A DNA stretch of 64,000 nucleotides from positions 3,539,001 through 3,603,000 of the forward strand of contig JASFXZ010000035.1 in assembly GCA_032209605.1 (NCBI GenBank), in the 5' to 3' direction. Positions within the stretch are counted from its first letter, which is position 1, and every line of letters begins with the position of its first letter. Made by a program: the position numbers and the translations under genes. Origin of the DNA: Mactromeris polynyma (Eukaryota > Mollusca > Bivalvia > Venerida > Mactridae). The notes beneath the pieces were generated by a model. That model was not told where the DNA came from and searched no databases. It saw nothing but the letters and a program-made list of their open reading frames with translations. Positions 30,101 to 45,100 of this stretch are shown here, in pieces.

Positions 30101-33100
30101 ATATAATCACTCTCAATGACACCTCTCACGGTTACCACCGATGACTCGCGCCTACTTCGACAGTGTACGCGAGAACTGGTATAAAACCCAATATGTATAT
30201 GAATGTTATAACTCAAATGTATTTGGGGATTTGAAACTATAATGGCATCTCCCCAGCATTTGATTTGACGATACTTTATCAACAGAAAACGAAATTTAAC
30301 TCTGATAAACGAAATATATCAATATTATTTATTATGATTTCGTGAAGTTGAAATCGTGATTTCGTGATGTTGAAATCGTGAGTTGGTGACTTTTCTTTGT
30401 GAGAAATAAGGATGTGTAAATGGCACCACCGGTCTTTCGTACTTGTAGGAACTAATTCCCCGGTCGGAAAATCGTTAACGAGACACTGCACGCTTTGTAG
30501 ATAGTTAGGCCTATTTCTCATTTTAATAAACACCTCCAGGCCCAAGTATTGTCAAACATCTCAGGTCCGTTGTTACGCTCAACTTTGTGTATTGGCTCAA
30601 CTTGTTTGAGATTTCGCTCAAGCGCTATAACAAAGAAATCTCAAAACAATTGTTGACTTCGCACTTAATATTGAGGTTAGACTGTGGTGTGCTTAATACT
30701 CGATAATGCACCGTGAATAAATAGTTTAGCGAAAAGATTTTAGCTTGAGAAAATACTAAAAATATGAGATTGTTTTTGAATACGTGGCCGTTCTATATTA
30801 GTACCTAATTAAAGTATTCAGCCATGTGTAATACTGATATGAGCGCAGCTATGGGATTTACAACCTCTTCTGAAAGTGAAGTCATTTCAAGAAAACGCAA
30901 CATGTGATGTCACTATTTGGACAATATGGTCACATGGTCACTTCGTTTACATATCGCCATATTCGGCAAATATCGATTACTCTCAGTACATGGTGACGTC
31001 ACATGTGACGCTTTCTGGAAATGACGTCACTTAAAGAAGAGGTTGGAAATCGTACAGCGGCGTTCAATTATAGCGGTATATTATTATTTGATATAGCAAT
31101 ATTGTATATATTATATGTATGATATTAACTATAATATTATTAATATTCAATGTTTTTACATTACTTGATTTTACACAAATTGTTGGTCTATTCTACTTTC
31201 CTTTGTATTCATTTCAAATTATTTTTTTTCATATATAATTTCTTTGAAAAAGTTTAACGTTGTCAGTTCTTAGTTATTACGAATATTCAGTTATTTTTCT
31301 AATGTTTTCATCCTTATAATACGAAGCATATTACCTTATCATTTTACCAGTTTAGTTTTTGTTAATCGTAGCTGTAAACATTTGCGTGAAAGAAAATCGT
31401 TCATGAATTATATAATCTAATACTTTATTTCTTATTTTATTCACAATCAGAGATGAAGATACGAAATGGCTGGAATGGATCGAAATTAAGTTTCGTGATA
31501 TTGCCGGCGATGATGGCGAAATTGACAGAGATGAATTCAAGCGTGCGCTGGGAGTCAAAAAGGTTCGTTCAAATCATCATGATCTACCTTAGCTTTGTGA
31601 AAGTGATCATTATAAGCATTGTGTTTTAAATTGCATTGTATGTACTGTATAGATGATTATTGTAAATGATATTGTACCAAAACAAATATATCTATCTATA
31701 AATGTTAAGTTGGATTGAAATACTCTATGCTGAAATGTTCCCGCGTGAATATAGTGGTGTCTACGGTGGCATAGAAGTGACACGTGTGAACTTATGTTTA
31801 TCTCGTGCTTACTTCTTACTAACGGTTTATTATCACGTGAACATGACTTAACTATCACGTGACCATGACTTAACTATCACGTGACCATGACTTAATTATC
31901 ACGTGACCACGACTTAATTATCACGTGACCACGACTTAACTATCACGTGACCATGACTTAACTATCACGTGACCACGACTTAACTATCACGTGACAATGA
32001 CTTAACTATCACGTGACCATGACTTAACTATCACGTGACCATGACTTAACTATCACGTGACCATGACTTAATTATCACGTGACCACGACTTAACTATCAC
32101 GTGACCACGACTTAACTATCACGTGACCACGACTTAACTATCACGTTCCCATGACATAGTTTTCTCGACTTACTAAATCGTTTCCAAGACACACATGTCA
32201 CCTCTATGCCACCGTTGGTGTCATTTTTGTAATCTTTTTACAAAAGTCATTTTGGTAATTGTTTGCATTAAAATCGAATTGCAGTCATTCTTTGCCGAAA
32301 GATTCTTTGAATTATTCGATCAAGACCAAAGCGGAACTATTGAACTTGGTGAACTTTTGGACGGACTACGCATGCTCACCAAAGGAACGCCTTCCCAGAA
32401 ACTGCAGTTTTTGTTTGACGTCTATGATGCTGACGGTTTGTTGAACTTTTGGTCAATTCATGATAGGAGTCATCCATTAAAATTTAGAAGATATGTTTTT
32501 ACTTAAAATTTCATACAATTTGAAAAAAGATGTCTTTGGGTAGATTTCCATTTTAACTGTAAAGGATGTTCACACACTCATGGTCAAGCTGCAGACTTTG
32601 TCACAATAAGGGGGACAGATGTGTAAGCGGCCGGGTTGCTCAGTCAGTAGAGCATTCGTCATGTAAGCGAAAGGTACGGCGGGTTTGAGACCCGATGAGG
32701 CTGCATATTTCCATCCTGTGACAGTTTGAACGTAATTATTCTATATTGATATCGATTTTAAAAGTTTTTATAACTTATATCAAATCCAAATCACTATGGG
32801 TGACTGTTTGCCGGTTTTTTAACCGGCACTCACAGCAAATTAAGGAATTGTAAGCTTCGTGAATAAACCTCGCTTAATAAGAGACTCGAACGCACGACAT
32901 TGGGTTCATGAATGAGGCACTTTACCCCTCTGTCATTACATCTTCCTCTACATAATGTCATAATCGAGTTCCTGAAACAATTCTGGTTTGCACTCGGAAC
33001 ACCTAAATTCCGGAACTTGACGGAAAATACCGAGAAGCTTTCGTCGTAATAGTTCAAGGTCACGTGACTGTAACAACAACTTTTATTTACAGGGAGTGGA

Positions 33101-36100
33101 AGTATTGACAGAGAAGAACTTAAAGCTGTATTGAAAGCCTGTATGGAAGAAAGCTCTTTATCGCTGACTGATGATAACCTTGAAGATCTAACTGATGTTT
33201 TGTTTGATGCGGCGGACGCAGACGAATCTGGTACGATAACTTTCGAGGAACTCAGAGCGGAGTTGGAGAAACGTCCGGGAGTTATTGAAAATCTTACAAT
33301 AAGGTTTGTTTGTTTGTTCACGTTATTTTGTCTTGAATATGTTATTTTGGAAATATTTTGTGTCATAAAGTTGTTTTTTGCGGGTTGACTGTATACAATG
33401 TCTCTCCCAAGAACGCATGTAGAAATATCAATATCCGTTTCTGACTACTTAGAAAACTGACAAACAAAAGCATGCTTTATATCTCGATACATTGAAATAT
33501 CTAAAACTCACATTGCAACATTATATGCTTTCTTTCCATTTGTCACGCAGCTCATTATTGTAATACTGATTATTGCAGCTTTGTTAAAAAAAATCTCTTT
33601 TCAGTGTTCAATAAGCAAATGAAATATTTATCTATTTAAAGATTATTCCAACGTTCCAAGTCAATGTTAAATATTTAAAAGAATTCTTGTCTGGATATTT
33701 CGAGGCACTGGACGTAGTTGGCCGAGGTATTCCGAATGATAATAAACCACCATAAGGGAAACAGATTAAGCACAGAATGTATCCACTTTAAGATAATTTA
33801 GCGATTCCATGACAAAACGTATTCACAAACACGTTAAGACTGAAACTCAGACTTAAACTTCAAAATGTTTAAAGTTCTTTTTATTCCTACGGTTTTATTA
33901 CAACATAGATCTTAATAAAAGTTGGCAAACATGTAGAATGGGTAACACCAATTATTCTGACAAAATTGTATTTATTCAGATTGAACGAAAACGAAAGGCC
34001 GGTAACTATAACTTTTGCAAATTTTGAGTCTAACTCTGAGTTTCAGTCTTAAAGTGTTTGTGAATACGGGCCCTGTATTAGTGACGTTAGTTATGATGTC
34101 GAGTATAATTTCCAAATGAAAGTTTCGACGTCCAAAACTTAGCACATTCTGGTAAGTGTTTTGGTGGCTTCATTGTGAATTATAGAACAGAAAACATTTT
34201 AAAAAACATGAACTTGAAAATTGTGTTTTTAATATTGAGGTGGTCTTATTATTGAGATGGTCCGGGCGTTATGTGATGTTTTACTTTATTCTATACATTT
34301 GTTTTGACTATAATGGGTACTGTTTAACGAAGTATTTTTCCTTCCAGTGCCGCACAGTGGCTGAAACCTCCCGACAATTCAAAAAAGAGTAAAAGTCGTT
34401 TACGATATTTTACGGCCCACTATTTGAAAAACAACATCAGAAAAGTGGCTTACTTTCTTCTCTACTGGATCGTAAATATTGTGTTATTTGCTGTTGCAAT
34501 GTGGCAATACAGAGAATCAAATGGCTGGATCATGGTATGAAAATATACTACACACTTAAACATATATTATGTCACGGATATATATGACCGTGATTATTTT
34601 AGTTTGATTGTGACATGAGTGTGGATAGGAAATGTCTGACAACTACGGTGGCATAGTGGTGACATGTGTGAACATATTTCTATCTCGTTCCTACGGCTTA
34701 GTGAGTAAGTAAGTAAGTAAGTAAGTAAATCTTTTATTATAGTGACATGTGTATAGACATCTCAGTATAAACATAAATACAAAAAGTATACAAACACCCG
34801 GCCCAATGGGCCTATAAGTCACCTTATAAGTATAGCATCTTAATCACCGATCATTTATATTAATAACTGTAAACATAAATAAACAAAAAATAGATAGTAA
34901 ACAATATAAATACAAGTTTTAGTTAATGTACATACATTTTAAGAGTAGAGAATTTTTCGTCTTGTAATATAGGCTTGTACAAGAAATTTTGATAAAAGTC
35001 TTGGCTGGGTTAACATGATATGATTTAAACGTTGTTCAGCTGGTAAGAGAATATTAATTGTACTAAATAATTTATTAAACTTATAATATCTCAAATTTCG
35101 GTAAATCTCACAATCGAACAAGAAATGAATTTCATTTTCTACAGAGTTATTTTCACATAACTTGCATATTCTTTGTTCTGGCGTCTCTCCACAATATCGA
35201 CCTGTCTCTATTCTTAAAGGTAGAATGCCAGTTCTAAATTGACTAAGGATTGAACGTTCATTTCTTGGTAGGTTGATGAGTAAATAATTCTCACTTCACA
35301 GGTCTCTTTAAAAAGTATGTATGTTCTAAGTTTTGGGACCAGTTTAACGTTTATTGTCCAGATATCAGAGTAATAACTTTTAATTAAATTTGTGGCGTGA
35401 GTAAAGTTTATAACTGATCTATTGTTAAACTCAGTCGATAATCCAAGCTTTGTCATCACTTGCTGTAGGTCACTAGACCAATTATTGCTGCATTTTACAT
35501 AGTCCATATTGAAAACTTTCTTTGTAACTCTGTTGTCGTTAGTATGTCGTGTGAACGAGTAGGTAAGTGGTGGCCACGAGATAAAAAATAATTTCACACA
35601 TGTCTCCTTTATGCCACCGTAGACATTCTAACCAATGGCAGTCGTTTTATTAAATATATGACGTAGTTAAGTAAACAAAATATAAAGTTGTGAAATTGAT
35701 AATATTATTGTGTTGTAGCGGATCCGTGCTCCAGTGGTAAAACGCTGGACTTGTAATCCAGGGATCGTTGGTTCGATTCCCCGCTCCATCACTGACCGTA
35801 CTAACAGTCTTTCGGACGAGACTTTAAAAACCGAGGTCCCGTGTATGATGCTTTACATCGAGCACGTAAAAGAACCAGGGGTGCTTCTGGAACTGGGGCA
35901 TTTTCTGTATCATGCACTATCTTCCAAAAATCTAATATGACTAACATTCTTCTGGAGGCGTCGCCCATATGGGAAACCGGTGGCGACGATAAATAAACGC
36001 AAATACAAAATATTATTGTCAGTGTGACGTAAAGTTGGACACAGCAAAGTCCGAAAATCAGTCCAACCAATGTTCAACCTAATAAACAGTAACTAAAATT

Positions 36101-39100
36101 GTTTATCATTTCAGATTGCTCGAGGTTGTGGCCTGTGTCTAAACTTTAACTGTATGTGGGTTCTTGTCCTGATGTTACGAAAGAGTTTGACGTTTCTGCG
36201 CATGACCAAACTGTGTCACGTGCTTCCGTTAGACCAACATATATTGTTCCACAAAATGACAGCGATTGCGATTGCCGGATTCGCTATCGTTCATTCAGTT
36301 GCGCATATTATAAACGCAAGTAAGTGTACACATATTATATACTTCACATCATTAGAAACACAACAGTTTAAATTAGACTTCATTTTGTACATGGTGTTAA
36401 AAGCGGACAGTTACCAGTGTTTAAAATATTGTTTAAAAGGTATCGAAACGATGGACCAATAATTCATGCTTCAAGGTTGAATAAGTTTAGGAAATAATGT
36501 GAATTTATATAGAATTATTTCTTCTTTATGTCATGTTTTGAAGTAAGTGACGTCTTTTCAAGAAACAGCAACATGCGATGTCACTATTTGCAAGCAGGAA
36601 ACAATATTTACTCCATATGGTCACTTCGTTTACATGCCATATGCGGCAAATATTGCTTACTGTCAGTACATGGTGACGTCACATGTGACGTTTTATGAAA
36701 ATGACGTCACTTAAAGAAGAGGTTTGAAATCGTACAGCGGCGCTATAATTTTCTGCCAGTTAAGCACGTGTCTTATATTTACATGTATATGACTATATAT
36801 ATTTGATGGCCTTTATTTGTTCACTCATTTAACTATCTATACTAACTCGCAGGCATTTTGGCAAGGGACGCAGCTGAAGATGAAGAAGAAGATGGCGATG
36901 GTGATAGTATAAGCATGGCGGAAATACTCTTCACTGCTAAAGCGGGAGTCGGTTATGTAGGCGGAAGTGCATTTATTACTGGATGGTTGTTAGATATCAT
37001 TCTTGTTGTCATGGTGATTTGCTCAATGCCGTTCGTGCGACGTAGTGGACATTTTCAGGTAGTGTGCTCGAATCTGAATCTGTGTTAATAATATATACTA
37101 TAAATTGAAAGGACAACAAGTGTCGAGTATTTGGAGAACACAATTATTTTATTATATTATATTACAGTAAAACCTCAATAATAAGACCACCTACGGGACC
37201 CTTGACAACGGGTCGATTTATTGAGGTGATCTAAATATTAAGATCGAATAGAGCAAAACAGTCAAATTGAATTGGGAATTGTGGTCTCAATTTTGTGATC
37301 GTCTTATTATTGAGGTGGTCGTTATGTGAGGTTTTACTGTATTATATTATTTCAAATTTACTCATTCGCGAAAACAACTAAACAAATTCACGAATTCAAC
37401 TTCACGAATTCACGATTTCCTCTTCACGAATTCAAAATCTGAACTTCACAATTTGAATGACACGAATTCATGATTTCAACTTCGCGAATTCACCATTGCA
37501 TCTTGCTGAACTCGTCAATTCATTAAGTTGAATTCGCGAATTCTTGTAGCTGAAATGTCACCACCAGGCTTTCGTCATATAAAGCGTTTCACTACATTGA
37601 TGATATATTTACAGGTATTCTATTGGTCCCATATGTTGTATGTTCCGTTCTGGATCCTTGTTCTAATGCACGGACCCCATTTCTGGAAGTGGTTCATATT
37701 ACCAGGAGTGATTTTTATCGCGGAGAAAGTGTCAAGGTCAAAGTTCATCAAAATGGCGCGCTTTGGAGACATGTTTGTTGAAGAAGTCAACCTACTCCCT
37801 TCTGGTGTAATTATAACTTTTTAATACATTTATCTACATGGTGAAAATCGGCGATAAAACCGAAATAGTGCTTTAAAATTTATCTGCACAGAACGTATTT
37901 TGTCTAGAAACATTTTGATTGGATAATTATTGAGCGTTTACTGTATTTTAAGAACTAAATCATCTCACTGTTAATAAAGTCACTATTTCTTCGATAAACT
38001 TTATTAACAGTTTTATTCTAATTCCCTTTGAAATATAATCAAAAACATGGCAAATCTCCTCAGTTTGAAATCACCTGGCGGTAGTTGTAATCTATTTGAT
38101 AACGTTATTGAATTTCGAAAATAACTTTTTTTAGATAAAATATTGCTATTTTTATTTTCTGTGAATTCGATAATTTTCTTGTATTTTGTAGATTTAAACT
38201 TCTATTTTTTTGTATTTGACTGAAGAATTTTGCTTATTTTGCTTACTGTCATTTTAGGTCACTCACTTGATAATTACGCGTCCTAACAACTTCCGGTATA
38301 AACCTGGCGACTACATATTTATACAAATACCGGAAATCGCACAATATGAATGGCATCCGTTCACTATAAGCTCGGCACCAGAAATGGAAGGTAACGCTTA
38401 TTGCTGTTCCCAATAATTCATTTCGAAAACAATCCGTTTTTCTGATTTTATCATATTTGTCATAATTATATTCTAGTTTTGTGTAAAGTATTTCTAATAT
38501 AGAGCATACAAGATACTGCTGTTACATACATGTACTAATATTAATTTCTAATTAGTAATTACACAATATTAAATTTTGTAACACAATATACAAAGACTAC
38601 GAAAGACCGGTGGTGACATTAACACTTCATCATTTCTCTCCAAAAAAGACAATATAAAACGTGGTCAGTTCGACAGGCAATTGAAAGCAGATACTATGAC
38701 GTCACTTGTTGCATTACGAAATAATACATTGAGAGATTATGACATTACAGGTCACATTTGGTTACATGTGCGCTCAGCTGGGCATTGGACCAACAAGTTG
38801 TATGAATATTTTGACAAGCTTGAAGTTTCTGAACGAAGTAAATCTAAGAGTGAGTATCACTAATCAACGATAATCTAACAATTTAATACAACGATTTGTA
38901 TTTAAAATGGTATTACTTACATTTTGTCTTTCTTCTCAGGTAGTTTCAAATCATCAAAATTGTATTACATGTTACACAGAGACCTTCTGTTAGTTTGATA
39001 TTGACATACATGTATTTTTTAAACCGAAGGACTCCCATTTTCAACTTACTGTGCATCCCTGGGACCCCTAAAATAAACTTTTGTTAAGAATAAACTGTAT

Positions 39101-42100
39101 ATCTGGGACCCTATACATTTACTAAGGACCCCTAATTTGTCATACACAATGTTCCAACAACCCCTAGCTGAAAATCCTGGGGAAAACCCTTTACATTAAT
39201 TGTATAAAATATGTACTGACGCTTTAAAACACGAAGGCATAGTGGTTTAGGGGTTTAGTGACTGACCCCGGACTTGAATGTCTTGGGGATGAGCTCCTGT
39301 TTTGGCGAGGTTGAACTGCGAATTTCACATTCTCTGAATTAGGCGCAAGTACTGGTTAGTAATGTCACCGATTTTAGAAGGTTCGTCGAAAAAAAGCATA
39401 CGTCGATATCCGACTACATTACTGAATAAAGGGTTAGTCTGGAATTAAAACATAATTCATACAAATTATAATACTAGTCTACGTAGCATTTATATTATTA
39501 TTTCCATTTTTATTTTACAGTAAAATCATCAAAAAGGTTCGAAAAGTTCGAGCGGGTAAGTGTGCATTATAATGATTCACAATTCAATAAATTAGCTCTT
39601 AATTAAAACATGTTTTTCGCTACAAAGTAAGGGATACTTACTTATCAACTAATACTTATTTTTGAAAAAAATATATTATTATTTTATTTATTTTTGTTGC
39701 TAGATCAATATGTCAGTTTATGTAAATCGTATCGATATGGAAATATTCGTCTTTTTATGCATGTACCTTGGTTCAATATGTGAATATATGTAAATTAGTG
39801 GAGTTGAGTTTATTTACCCTCGCCATCGGGATATCCCATATGGGCGAGCAAAAATATGTAAATTAATATAGTATCCATGTTTATATATACCGTGTTCGAC
39901 GTAAAAATTAGGGATGTCAACGAATGTACGTCCGAATATTCGAATACTGATATTTTATATTTGATAACATACCACCAGAAAACACAATATAAAGCATTGA
40001 CTTATTCTCGTTCAGGACGAAGCTGGAAACAATAATGCAGAAAATGAGGTTACAATGGGAGAGCACTGATAGTTAGATACCTAGATAGAGTTATTCCCCT
40101 TTGTTCTAGTACAGTCGGACCTCGTGTATTCGACAACCTTCTATCCGAATACTGGTAACATCCGAAATACATGCCTAGTTCCGATGAATTGAAATAGGCC
40201 ATTCGAAACCATGTATTATTCGAAATGAACGAGGTCCGACTGTTATTATGTCAGATGAACAATTGATCTATCAGACTTGCATTTTTGAATTTTATTTTTG
40301 CGCCCACTTTTTCAGTATATTTTTAGATATGATATTTTTTTAATTGTAAAATAGTCATATTTGTTATATTAGTATATTGAAATGTTATCTTTTATCTATT
40401 TTCTATCTATATTTCTTTTGTTTTATGGTTGTTTTTGGTTATGAATGTCATTTTCGGGGCGACGTTATAAGCAATCTTCAAAAATCGATCAATCCTTACT
40501 ACCTAGTAGCATCTTCCATGAATTCATTGCTGTACAGATAACACCAATTTCCAAAAACGCGCCCATACATAGATTTGCCAGGAGAATTTTTAAAACTACC
40601 TACCAATCTCTATCCGGAGTTGTCGTTCTTGGTATCCTCCCACTTATATATCTGTCAGCATTTAAATATATATCGTCTAGTCGTTCACATGAACATACTG
40701 AAATATGTTTCGGTTGTTTTTGCCAGAAAAGTTATAGTTTAGAAATAGTCAGATAGAGAAAGGTGAACTTTATGAACCGATTTACGCCTTTGAATACAAT
40801 AAAATAGTTCCAACGTATATCAGTCAATGTTCGATAAATACATACATTCTAATGCTTTGACGTAGCTCTAAATCTGAGTTGGCATGGTGATGAAAAACTG
40901 TTATACAGCACACCGTACTTCTGGGGAGCAATACTCTTCCGGATACACACATTTTTAGTTGTTGTTGGTGGGTTGTTGCTCAAGAGAATAAATTGAAAGT
41001 AAATGATTACTTGGTGAAAGTTGACACTTTCGTTAAAGGGAGATAACGGCTGAGATTTTGCACTGTGTTTGAATTAGAGCGTTTACAAGGTTCTTATAGT
41101 TAAGACGTAGACGGATGTGTATGTGAGCGAACCAGGAACGACCACTCTTGTTAATCTCCAGGCAAATTCCATGACTAATTGCAACACTTTTCCCAAATTG
41201 AGTTCATTCTAACTTATCTTTACACCATACATGTTATCACAATGTGGCTATATATCTATATAAACGCTTCCTACAGAGATATTTATAAAAGATGATTTCA
41301 AATTTTGTAAAATCAAGAGCGCAAAGACCTAAATACCACAGATCTATGCACCACTCGACCAGATATCGTAAAATCTCGCGGCGAAATCTCGCTGCGAGAG
41401 CTGGTGCACGTAAACCAGATATGGTATTTAGGTAGTTGGCTTAATTGATGACCTTACTTACCTTCTAAGAGATTCTCTCAATCTCTGCCAAACATTTTCA
41501 TATTTATTTTATGCTTTCCAGTGGAATACTAAGAGTTGTCAGTGAAATATAAATTGTTTGACAAGAAGTGACGGAACTATTTCTTCAATGAACTATACCT
41601 TAAATTTAACTATAAATTTCGTGTCATACGTTGTTAACTACTTTGACCCCTTTTTTGGAGTAATTTTCATTGGCATTTTTCTTGTCAATGATGGCGTATG
41701 AATACATGAAGTAGAATGACTGTATTCTCACATCGGAAATATACTAGCTTCTATTTCATTTTATTCCTTACTTTATTATTATATACATTTACAACACATA
41801 ATGTTTATGTTCGCGTCGGTAATATAAAAAGTTGACAAGAACTACTTTATGGCATATCTATGCGCGATGAGAGATGACGTCACATCAATTATTGAGTCAC
41901 TCAACGGGAAATTAAAATGTAATTATCTAGTGAAAGTTAAAAAATGAAGTAGTGAGTATGTTACTTTAAATTTCAACCGTTGCTATACCACTTTATTGCG
42001 CCAAATATTGCATCCGCTGCTCACCCGGTGAAATAGTTTTAGATCTTACACCGAAACATACAAATATCCTCGATATATCATAAGCACTCGAAGTAGGGAA

Positions 42101-45100
42101 AATAGTTTTACATACATTTAGAATGTTTTTTTCCGGCTGGATTTTCCAAAATATCTGACCCCCGCGGAATGATTGCTATCATAGTCATTCGTTAAAGGAG
42201 TTATTCGGTTATTAGTTAGTTGTGCTGACGGAGATTTTTCATATATTTATGATAATAATAAAAAATTCAACAATTTACATTGTTTTCTTGTAGGCTTATT
42301 CTAGAAGAAAGACAACAACTAAAGCTGTGCGAGGATCTACAACAAGAGGACAAAAAACGAAAGAGAAAAATAAAGTTGTCAAAGTTAAGGTAAGTAATGC
42401 TCCCAAGCCCCTGTGGTGATAACCCATTAATATTTGTACAAATTAAGGTAAGTAATGCTCCCAAGCCCCTGTGATAATAACCTATTAATATTTGTACAAA
42501 TTAAGGTAGGTAATGCTCCCAAGCCCCTGTGGTGATAACCCATTAATATTTGTACACATTAAGGTAGGTAATGCTCCCAAGCCCCTGTGATAATAACCCA
42601 TTAATATTTGTACAAATTAAGGTAGGTAATGCTCCCAAGCCCCTGTGATAATAACCAATTAATATTTGTACACATTAAGGTAGGTAATGCTCCCAAGCCC
42701 CTGTGGTGATAACCCATTAATATTTGCACAAATTAAGATAGGTAACGATATAAATAAAATATTGCATTCGTTTTCACTAGCGGATTTAAGGGGTGGGCGC
42801 ACCCGCTCCACTAAAATTCACCAACCTTACATGTATGTCTGAGTATAAATACATAAATATACAGAGATCTTTAATTATAAGATTTTCAAATAATTACGTT
42901 TTTTAATACTTATCCCACTTGAGCAAAACCAAAAAATAACAAAAAGTTACGCCCTTCCCAAGACCAAATCATGGATCCGCCCCTGGTTTTTAGTAATTAT
43001 TAAATTTATATTTGAAGAAAAACGATGAAAAACTCGCCAATGGCTCTTTTGTAGCGTTTTCTGCAAATTTGTTTTATAAATTCTGTTATTGATGACCACT
43101 CGTGTAAAATCATTACTTCAGTGTTTCGTGGATGGTCCATATGGGACTGGTACCCGGGAAGTGTTTGATACAGATCATGCTGTGCTGATTGGTTCCGGTA
43201 TCGGTGTTACTCCCATGGCGTCCATATTACAGAGCGTATGGTATAGGTTTAGTGCCGCCAAACAGACGTGTCCTGAATGTGAACATGTATGGTACCCGGA
43301 TGAAGATGTCGGTGTAATGAGATTGCAGAAGGTAATAATATCGAAATTTCGAGAATGATATCAACAAGTCAGTGTTGATTTATCTGGATCAGTATTCAAT
43401 TTCATAATGTTCGTTTTATCTGAATAAAAAATACTATTCATAACAGTGTATGTCTTGATCAATATTTGCTGTTAAATGACAGCTTTATCTGGTTCAAAAT
43501 ACACTTTTATAGCGTGTAATTTCTAGATCATGAACATCGTTGTAATACGTTCTCTCTTGATTAGTATTAAAAATATGGCATTATGTTTTATTACAGTTAG
43601 ACTTTATATGGATCAATCGAGATCAGAAAAGTTTCGAATGGTTTTTAACATTGTTGAACCAAATTGAGTTTGAACAAAGTCGACAACACGGTGTACTGGA
43701 GAACTGTATACAGATGCACATGTATATGACAGCCGCTCAGAAAAAAACTGACATGAAAGGAATTGGCCTTCAAGTAAGTTCATTACAATAAAACCTCAAT
43801 TAAAGACCACATCAATAATAAGACCACTTCCGTATTAAGATCACCTCAATAATAAGATCACCTCAATAATAAGACCACCTCGATATTAAGACCACCTCAA
43901 TATTAAGACCACCTCAATATTAAGACCACCTCAATAATAAGACCACCTCAATTTTAAGAACACAATTTCAAGTCCATTTTCACTATTATACACTTTAGCC
44001 AACCTTGACCAGTTTTCAAGGGTCCCAGGGTGGTCTTATTATCGAGGTATTACTGTATGTGTCTTTAAAATACTATTGGATTTTAGAACTGATCGTGAAA
44101 TCTCGGTACCCGGTACTCGTGCTATATTCCGGAATCGTGAAGTGAATGATCAAACCCGATCTACGGGGGGAGGAGGGGGGGGGCTAGAAATCACTATCCA
44201 GGCGCTTAGATCATCGATCACTCTACTCCAAAACACACCACGTGACATAAATGTTTTGGTACCATGCTTACCTTACCTAGTGCTCATATATTTCAGCATT
44301 ATCTCGTATACTTATCACCATTAAAAACGCTACTGTTTTAATTAGGCCTAATTGTGTACATGGTGTTAAAAGCTACCGACTGTTACCAATGTTTAGAATA
44401 TTGTTAAAAAAGTATTGAGAAACTACGAACCAATAATTCATATTTCCCGATTGAATAAGTTTAGGAAATTATGTTAGTGAATTGATACAGAATTATTTCA
44501 TCATGTTTAGAAGCCGACAATTTTCGGTCACGTTTTTAATGGCTCTAAGTATACAAATGGTATATGTACGTACATTACAGATTGCCTTAGATTTGATGTA
44601 TGAGAAGAGACAGAGAGATCTCATCACGGGACTGAAAACTAAAACAGAGCCTGGAAGACCTGACTGGAATAAGGTTTGTTGTTGTTGTCCGTGTTAATTC
44701 GTCGCCTTATTTCCAGAACCCCGTAACTCAATTTTTGGACAGTTTTGAGTATTTGGTATCGTTGAAACTGTCTTTCCAAGCTCTTTCTATCTGTACTACC
44801 TATATTGTTCTGAAATACACATAACTTAAATAAAATGCAAATCCATAACCCCTTATGTAACAATTATCTAAAAAAGACGTAAAACAAGTTATGGGGTTCT
44901 GGAAATAATGCGTCGAATTCTTCAGCGCTCAGTTGGTCCTGTTTGCTGCTAAGGCTTTAAAAGCGTTTGGTTGTGGGACCTTACGCACACTTTTTGGATA
45001 GGTCGGTTGCTCCATTTTTGTCCATGTTGTTCATATATTTTAAATTGTTAACACGTGTCTTTGCGCTACCTACCCACAATTTCGAGAAAGTCGATTGGTC

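Noticed and set aside
31832..32148. CRISPR-like array
   Set aside because: 22-bp units are directly abutting with no unique spacers, and the setting is a eukaryotic intron.
35719..35791. Functional tRNA-Thr gene
   Set aside because: The head is good, but a SINE-type body follows immediately and no tRNA terminator is seen.
36384..36462. Coding extension of NOX5 exon 9
   Set aside because: It lies past a strong gtaagt donor and is part of a dispersed repeat also found at 44352-44500.
40445..40756. 103-codon ORF in NOX5 intron 15
   Set aside because: No splice partners, no recognisable domain, and ordinary length for chance in this sequence.
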